Source: Ceriagrion tenellum
Lineage: Eukaryota > Arthropoda > Insecta > Odonata > Coenagrionidae
Assembly: GCA_963169105.1 (NCBI GenBank)
Contig: OY720643.1
Span: 81,761,696 to 81,825,695 of the forward strand
Direction: 5' to 3'
DNA length: 64,000 bases
Made by a program: the position numbers and the translations under genes. This document shows, piece after piece, positions 57,330 to 64,000 of the stretch (its first letter is position 1; every line of letters begins with the position of its first letter). The notes below the pieces were generated by a model that worked only from the letters and a program-made list of their open reading frames with translations, was not told the DNA's origin and did no database searches.

Positions 57330-59400
57330 TTATAATGTTACAGTATGAAGACATAATGCCCCCTTCATCCACCTAAAATATTCCGATCTACTCACTTCAC
57401 TTATGACTTTTACTTTACATCCCTATATCCTTAACGAACCACTCCTCTATCATAGATCAGTTTCGTAATTCAACTTTCATCCTCACATATGTATTATTTC
57501 TTGTTACATTTGAAGCTGACATTACGCACGACTACTTATTTTTGCTTTTCAGTAATTGGCAACTCGGACCATTTCACAGTCATTAATAACATCAGTGGAC
57601 TATGAGGGTTCTTACAGATGCGAGATAGCCAGAGCGTACTGCGATTTAAAGACAATGGATCCGCTCTTTGGTTAATATCAGCTTATGAACTGGGAACAAT
57701 ACCGAGAGTAAAAAAATTAGTTAAAATCTCCCCATGGTCTCTGGTTATATTCAAGAAGCACCGCATTATAGCAGGAAATCATGTAGTGCCACAACGGAAC
57801 GTATGAATAAAAAGATATCCAATAATAAGGGAGAGGAATTCACAGTACTTCAGGATTCTCCTGAGGATTTAAGTAATACGGATATTTATGCCGTGAGGGC
57901 TTTATTGAAATTGAGAGAAAACTTTTAAAGAATTTTTTCGCATCAAACACATTTCACTTTATGTCACCTAACTACTAGTTATATTTCAGATTGCAACACA
58001 TACGCTGACCATTTGTTTACACTTTTGTTACTATACCCAGTGAAGAAAGAACATCTATGTGGCAAATGAAGAGACTAACGAGAAACATTTTGAAAGCTGT
58101 TGGAAATTTTCGATGATGTTATAAATCACAACGTAAATGGTCAATTCTAATTCATTAATTAATTAATTTCCATTTGAGAGCAGACCAGTCTACAATCATT
58201 CCTTTTCTCCAGATGCACGCCTAAAATCATCAGTTTTTTTATACAGCTGAAGTTAATAGTTTTTTAACATCTTAATCAAATTTTCAATGTTATTTTCACT
58301 GCAGTGGCAAGAACTCATAAGCACTCCAATAACAGATGGTTTTTTCAAAATATTTAAAGTTAGTATACCATTATAGTGGCGTCAATAAAATCCTCAGTTC
58401 ATCAAGGAAAAGCATAAGGTCGTATTCATAGATCTCTTATTTGACTGATAAGTGTCTACCGTAAACCGAAGTGAATTTGGTACATTTTTAGAGGTTTTTT
58501 AGGTCTCTCGTACTGGTCTTTCTTTTTTATTCAATGACAATTTTTCTGAGAAAACTTAATTCATCAACTAATTGTTTCACGTTTCAATATTAGCAATCTA
58601 TCCACTATAAGGTCAGAAAAAAAAGATCAATTGTATCGCCTTTACCGATGAAATGGGAAGAAGATAGTACACGAACATACTCCATTAATAACTCAAAGAC
58701 ATTGGTTTCTCTTTTAACCTCACTCTATTGGATTCATGTTTGGACACTGACTTCTGTGTACTTGGGAAACTCCACACCAACCCTCAGTGCTCAGTAGATT
58801 TTCCATAGCAAACGCTTGGCCTTTACTCAAATCCATTGCAATCTTCATTGAATCTTTTGGTGGCGATAGCCTTGAATTTATTTTCAAGATCTCCTTCGGC
58901 CATGAACGTAATTTTAGCATTTTTCTTTTGCACATGAAAACATAAAATAAAAGAGGACGAAAACTAATGGTGCGAATATTTAGGAAGTACACCGCAGAAT
59001 CGCCTCCCCGGAATTGCTTAGGAGGACAGGCGTAGACGTTGGACATCCCAGGCGTTGGACACTCCAGGTTAAGATGGCTTCCAGAACAGGCAATATTGCC
59101 CAATGTATGATGTTAAGAAGAAACAGTACAAAGAGGGATCATTAAGGAGCCAAAAACTCAAATTATTTGGCCAAACCTAAGAGAATACGAAAACGAATGC
59201 TTGAGTTGGAAACTTGAGTCTCCTTACTTATGATGTCTCGTCACCATCGCTCCAGATATTTTCGAGATAAGGGTTCGTTTAGGAGCGCTATTTAATATGG
59301 CGGACTATCACGGGTAATTTATTTTGGGTGATAAACCAAACCAAAACGGCGATAAAAAACAAACATGCTAAGGATACTGTTTAGTTTTTTTCTGGATTTA
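57330..59400. other. No gene recognised
   Basis: AT-rich. Two overlapping plus frames at 57618-57928 (62 and 64 codons) and one minus frame at 58720-59103 (127 codons, starting MGNIACSGSHLNLECPTPGM) have no domain I recognise. 59145-59215 resembles 38050-38115. Confidence 0.4.
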
Positions 59401-59406
59401 AATCTG

Positions 59407-59598
59407 AGGTTGAGCCGCGCCACCACTTGGCGGTGCCACTCAACAGCATTCGATTGTCATTTGCTTTTATGAGTGAGTATACCCTTGAAAGCGGAGCAGA
59501 GAGGATCGGCTTTGGACACGACCCTCGTCACTGAGCTGCATCGCATTGGAAGGCGTGGTATGTGCCCCAATATTGTAACGTTAATCGCGGCTCAACCT
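59407..59598. mobile_element. 192-bp MITE
   Basis: Perfect 13-bp terminal inverted repeats: AGGTTGAGCCGCG at 59407-59419 and CGCGGCTCAACCT at 59586-59598. The interior is GC-richer than the flanks. No obvious target duplication is visible, so the superfamily is open. Confidence 0.65.
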
Positions 59599-59734
59599 TT
59601 TTGTTTCAAAGGAAAACACAGTTTAATATAAAGTTTTGCTAATTGTACAATATAATCACGTTCGGAAATCAGATTTTCGGAAATGGGGTGAGTACTGTCC
59701 CTATGGATCAAAATGAAAATTGTAAATAGTACCT

Positions 59735-60058
59735 CTTGATTTCAGAAGCTACTTGCTAGGCTTAGCTTGCTTTAGAAATCCATAACTGGCGTGTTTCACA
59801 GTGACTTAGAGAGTATTATCATGACGAATCACTACATCTCTATGTCTGAGAGAAGCGATAAAATAACAGAGATACATTACCGAACAGATAAGCCATAACC
59901 CTTAATAAAAACTGGGCTCAACTAAATACAATCCCATTATACACGTATCCATTTCACCTCCCAAAACCTTATCCCTTACATCATTACCCGGCTCGTGTCC
60001 TAACACCCCCTGCCTCTCGTCCATGCGGTGTCTCGCAGGGTAGTATGTAGATCTCTAA
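59735..60058 (+). pseudogene. LINE family D, 3' fragment
   Basis: Nucleotide match to 35910-36235: GCTAGGCTTAGCTTGCTTTA, GAGAGTATTATCATGA, TCACTACATCTCTATGTCTG, ACCGAACAGATA, CTCGTGTCCTAACACCCCCT, and a GTAGAT end near 60045. It encodes only the extreme C-terminus plus 3' UTR. Confidence 0.8.
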
Positions 60059-60059
60059 C

Positions 60060-61535
60060 GCCGTGTTTTGGTACATTGTTATGAGGAGATTCTGCTTTAC
60101 TGATTCATGGGACTTTATTTCAGTGAACAAGCTAGCAAAGTGATGTCTGCAATTACGGCGTCGAGGAGTGCATGCAATCACTTTTCCATCTCGATTTTTC
60201 AGATATATGCCGCATACTATAATTAATTGTATCAATAGACACTGTAAAAAGTTTACGGGAGAACAGAAGTAGGATAAGAAAACCATTCCAATCATTCAAT
60301 TATAATTTCACGATGAAATTTGTGCGATGATATTTGAAGAGTTGCGCCAAGCCCATGAGATAAGAATTCATGGGGCGAAATATGATGGCTTGACTAGGCA
60401 ACGGGTCGCCCGGAACTCCGGAGATTTTGACAAACATCTACAGCCGTTCGTTAATCAGTGAAGATCAGCGGTTGGGAATTCCAAATTACCGCCTCGAGGG
60501 ACGCAAAACTGCTCTTCAGGCTCCTTTCCGCCCCCGTTGCCAAGATAAACGCCCCCCTATCGGCACCCCCCTCCCCCACGTCCTCCTTGAGTATGGAACC
60601 CACAACTTCCATTCGACGGCTTTGCTGTTTCCATTTTGAGACTAGAGATGGAGAGAGCGAAGGTTACATGGGAACTTCCAATTTAAAATACGGCACCAAG
60701 TGATGGCGTCGAGCGAACGCTATCGGTATACTTAAAGCCCTGTGTGCACGGCTCGGCGGCACATTTCTGGTGGCATATCCAGTGCGGTAGATAGGTAAGC
60801 GGTAACTTTCTCCATGTAGAAAACAAAATCGCATGCTCTGCACCTTGATTACGTAAATTTGATACCTATGATGGCTGGCGATAGCGATGACGGTCACTCA
60901 TGACGGCCGGTGTCATCGAGCGATCATGTAAGGCTCCGTTATAGACCTTATAACGGTTTATGTCTGACGTCACGAGTTTATTTACCGTGCTCGTCCCAAA
61001 AATAATTCTCATATGCAGGGTCGGATGGATTTTCACAGAAATATTTAGAAAGGAAGCTGTATGAGGTAAATTACTTTAGCTTTTAACAACATTTTCTTGC
61101 CGCTTGTTTAAAAATATATTTTATACAAATTTACTGCAACAAATCGAGGTTGCCGTGCCAACGAAACGCGGCTGCGACTCCTTGAGGATAACATGTCCAC
61201 ACATAGCAACAAAAAAAAACAAACAAATTAGGAGTAAAAAGTAAAAGAATGAGAAACCACGAATTCACCTCTGCAGTAAACTTATATTCCTCTTTTTCCT
61301 TGAAATTTAACTACTATGGGAAATAAAATCTGCCATCTTTTCTGTTCACAACGTTCGCAATGTAAACTTTGACTGACGTATATTTATAGCTAACAAATTA
61401 AGTACAATGATTGGTATGCTAATTCCCATTATTATGGTGAATATTTGGTTTGTGCTTAAATATTAGGATTAATAAATCGTAAAAGTAATGTTATTTAGCA
61501 AATTATAGGTACTAGCTCGTAGGCTTCCGCGAATG
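60060..61535. other. No gene recognised
   Basis: Mixed composition. Short frames at 60427-60703 and 60664-60897 overlap on both strands and lack domains. Confidence 0.4.
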
Positions 61536-61540
61536 CAGTG

Positions 61541-62013
61541 TTGACTGTTCCTTTTTTCGGGATTCATTCCGCGATGTATGTTTTAAGAAAACAACAATAT
61601 TTCACTTGTCCTCCTGCCAGCTTCATCAGGTTAACTGAACTGACTTCTTAGTCTCGCTCGTCTTTATATATATGAGTCCGCTGAGATGGTGGCCCCACTC
61701 ATGATTTCAACTTTGAGGAGACAAGATTAATAGGTAGGGAAATACGCTATTACCCAAGATTAATCAGGGAGGCTATAGAAATGGCGAAGAGACCGGAGAA
61801 CGTCAACCGAGAAGACGGTTACAAGTTGAGTAGCAGTCAGAAACGAATTTTTTCAAATTTAAATTCCGGCAACAATGGGAGTCCAGACTCATATATAAAG
61901 ACTTAGAAGTCAGTTCAGTTAACCTGATGAAGCTGGCAGGAGGACCAGCGAAATATTGTTGTTTTCTTAAAACATACATCGCGGAATGAATCCCGAAAAA
62001 AAGGAACAGTCAA
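61541..62013. mobile_element. Foldback element with TATA and hammerhead-like core in both arms
   Basis: The arms, about 61541-61680 and 61880-62013, pair over about 135 bp with one 7-8 bp insertion in the left arm. Right arm, plus strand: TATATAAAG (61892-61900), TTCAGTT initiator-like (61914-61920), CTGATGA (61924-61930), a 5-bp hairpin GCTGG/CCAGC (61932-61936 with 61945-61949), GAAA (61950-61953), then a hairpin TGTTTT-CTT-AAAACA and ATC. The left arm has the same in reverse (TCATCAG 61624-61630, TTTC 61610-61613), but its stem II is weaker. Promoters would fire outward from a central spacer of about 200 bp. The outer ends are TTGACTGTTCC and its complement. Confidence 0.75.
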
Positions 62014-62360
62014 TTATAGTTATTGTTGCTCATCATCAACTAATCATCATGCTTCTCACGGTCCTTCCCCGGCGTCATTCGCTATGACAGCGGGAGAGTG
62101 ACAAAATATCTTACCTTATCTGATATATATGACTGATACTTTATCGCTTTTCTCACGACGTCATTCCCACGATGTTACCCTTGACAAAGACGTTTATATC
62201 ACCCATCTCACAGTTACATAATTGAGGTGCTGGAATTTCAATTATTTCTCTTGCTTTGACAAAGATTAAAAAACGTTTCTTTTCATCAACTATCTGGAAA
62301 AAAATCTTTGATAAAGTCGTAAAACAATAATTTTGCTTCGTGCAGTACTTCCATTATCGA

Positions 62361-62475
62361 AATAAGAACACAACTTGAGTTTTACGCTGATTTATTTGAT
62401 TGGACGCAACCAATTTTGGCTTTTATGCCACCATCAGAAGTACAGATTCAATCAATCGAATATTATGTTCTTATT
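62361..62475 (-). repeat. Hammerhead-like module with extended stem I, minus strand
   Basis: Minus strand: AATAAGAACATAATATTCGA then TTGATTG (left arm), CTGATGG (62431-62437), hairpin TGGC-ATAAAA-GCC, AAAA, TTGGTTGCGTC, then CAATCAAATAAATC ... GTTCTTATT pairing back to the left arm. The topology is that of a type I hammerhead. Mismatches: A9 of the core is G, and GAAA reads AAAA. Confidence 0.5.
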
Positions 62476-62631
62476 TTAAAAAATCTGTGCGTATTTCCAC
62501 CTTAATTTATCTATAGAGAAATAGAGTTGTATAAATAGGTATATATTTAAATGAACATTGAAATAATGAGCAATGGTTAAATTATTTTCAAAATATTCTA
62601 TCATTATTTATTCTCCTGAGTTGACATGACA

Positions 62632-62698
62632 CACGGGAAAAATGCTCTTCAATCATGTGACTGTGAAAGTCACATGATCGAAGAGCATTTTTCCCGTG
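62632..62698. repeat. 31-bp near-perfect palindrome
   Basis: Arms 62632-62662 and 62668-62698 (CACGGGAAAAATGCTCTTC at the left end) pair with one mismatch around the loop GTGAA. This may be a miniature palindromic transposon or an RNA hairpin. Confidence 0.8.
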
Positions 62699-62699
62699 A

Positions 62700-64000
62700 C
62701 AAACCGAGAATATAAAAATGATTATGATGAATTTATTTAGTCGAATAAATTTTTACGCACGTTTAGCACTAATGCTGGTTATAGCCATTCTAATCTAAGC
62801 GTCGTCCATTTCAAATGCAAAACAGCCATCCGCACCTATCTAAGTCCGCAACGTGATACAGCCTGTGGCTACATATGTACACAGTGGTGAAATAATGCTT
62901 GTCGTTGTTTTCCACCATTCCTTCCGACGTGGCCGGGCGGAGGTTGTAGGCCGAACTAAGCATAATATATTTTTCCTTGTGTACAGTGCCTAAGAGACAG
63001 AATAAATACGAATATTTTCATCGTTACGTACCATGGCACGATTGTTAGGAGCCAAAGAGCAACAAAATGTCCATATCATACCGTGAAAGCTGCTCCAAAC
63101 GTGTGGTAGGGATACAATGAGAAGTAAGCCATTAAAAGGAACAGACAATAGGGAACTCATAGCTGGGAGATATGAGATAAAGAGAGTGTACATTACTTCA
63201 ACCATTGCAGATCGGCGGCTTACCCGTTTTTCGGTCTTTCAATTTGGCACATTCAATCAAATCTTTGAATTTGAAATGTTGAATTCATTGCAATTCCACA
63301 AATGATATTCTTGATGTCATGCAAACGGGTGAAAAGGTATACACCATTGGATGAAAAATTTGCCGCGAATAAACAATTGGACTTAAATGAGGTCCTATCT
63401 GCTATTTACTGTAAAATCTTTATCATAAAATTATAATATATATGTAGTTTATTCTTGTCCCATTATTTTTCAATATATCTCGAAAGAGGTAATTTTTTCG
63501 AGTTGACTCTATCAAAATCCATAGTATAACATAAATTTTACTGTATTTTAGTGCGCAAGTCATTTTCCATCCCTGCTCGTGATTAAGCTAATATTACTTG
63601 GTACTGAGTGGAAATTTTGAATTGAGAGAGTTTGAGATAGAGATAAATGTTTGAGTTAGAGATAAATTGAGTTAGAGATAAACGTTTCACCAAAGTACCA
63701 GGATAATAGGACTATGCTTAATTTTTTCTCCACCTTATACGTTTTAACCTTCAGTAGACTTTTTCTTTGAATGATTCTCTCTCTCCTATTGGAAAATGAA
63801 AACAATGTATAAAAAGTTTGAACAATGTAAAATAAAATTTAAAATATTTAAGTATTATGATTTTTGAGAGCCTCTAAAAATGGTATATCATGTGCTCGAT
63901 GATGGAACATTTTATTTTAGAGGGAAGTCGTATTAATATGCAAATACCAGAGCGTCTCTCGTTCTTGATTCATTTTAAAAGGTACAAAACATGTTTCCTG
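62700..64000. other. No gene recognised
   Basis: AT-rich. Frames at 62990-63305 on both strands overlap without domains. Short GAGTTAGAGATAAA repeats occur near 63640-63680. Confidence 0.4.

Noticed and set aside
58720..59103. 127-codon minus frame as a host exon
   Set aside because: Starts with Met and has several Cys, but no recognisable domain, no conserved motif and no clear splice partners.
61541..62013. Claim of an active hammerhead ribozyme
   Set aside because: 5' core, stem II and GAAA match, but stem III has unpaired bases after GAAA and no local stem I is obvious. Only similarity is claimed.

Overview
This window looks like a stretch of animal nuclear DNA, most likely from an arthropod with a repeat-rich genome. 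It is AT-rich and contains long (TA)n runs. I found no intact host protein gene and no rRNA. The only standard RNA gene is a tRNA-Cys-like sequence at 35.1 kb. Nearly everything recognisable is a decayed mobile element. The species cannot be read from the sequence; the arthropod call rests on the mix of mariner, RTE-like, CR1/Jockey-like and Penelope-like elements and is an inference.

Layout. 1.7-2.4, 10.3-11.6 and 22.0-23.2 kb hold three copies of one RTE-like LINE (family A). The middle copy is split by a 446-bp palindrome-rich MITE. 13.26-14.23 kb holds three related inverted-repeat units separated by (TA)n tracts. 15.15-16.7 and 41.3-42.7 kb are two 5'-truncated CR1/Jockey-like LINEs of one family (C), ending in (TAA)n. 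17.2-19.35 kb is a second RTE-like family (B), split by a 1.35-kb insertion that carries its own SINE and a 202-bp tandem duplication. 20.1-21.25 kb is purine-rich. 23.7-25.05 kb is another LINE (F). 28.0-28.45 kb is a clean hAT-type MITE with an 8-bp target duplication. 28.65-29.2, 35.3-36.2, 37.0 and 59.7-60.06 kb are pieces of a fourth LINE family (D). 32.0-32.6 kb is a Penelope-like reverse transcriptase relic. 36.4-37.5 and 52.8-53.2 kb are two different mariner transposase relics. 45.7 and 50.7 kb carry a facing pair of Tc1-like terminal inverted repeats. 56.0-56.8 and 57.0-57.3 kb are further RTE-like relics (G and H). tRNA-derived SINEs are scattered throughout.

The most interesting signal is a recurring module that resembles the core of a hammerhead ribozyme: CTGANGA or a degenerate form, a short hairpin, GAAA, and often CC-NN-GGTC. 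It appears at about ten places (11.78, 13.35, 13.6-13.7, 14.0, 32.8-32.9, 34.1, 40.05, 43.1, 61.6-61.9 and 62.4 kb). Several copies sit in head-to-head inverted repeats. At 34.1 and 61.9 kb a TATA-like box and a TCAGTT initiator-like motif lie just upstream at matching spacing. Penelope-like elements are known to carry hammerhead ribozymes in their terminal repeats, and one module lies about 200 bp from the Penelope-like reverse transcriptase relic. I therefore read these modules as a diversified set of Penelope-like or retrozyme-like termini. Self-cleavage is not shown, and most copies have core mismatches.

None of the retroelement reading frames is intact, so no gene set works together here. 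The window is best described as an intergenic or intronic graveyard of nested transposons.
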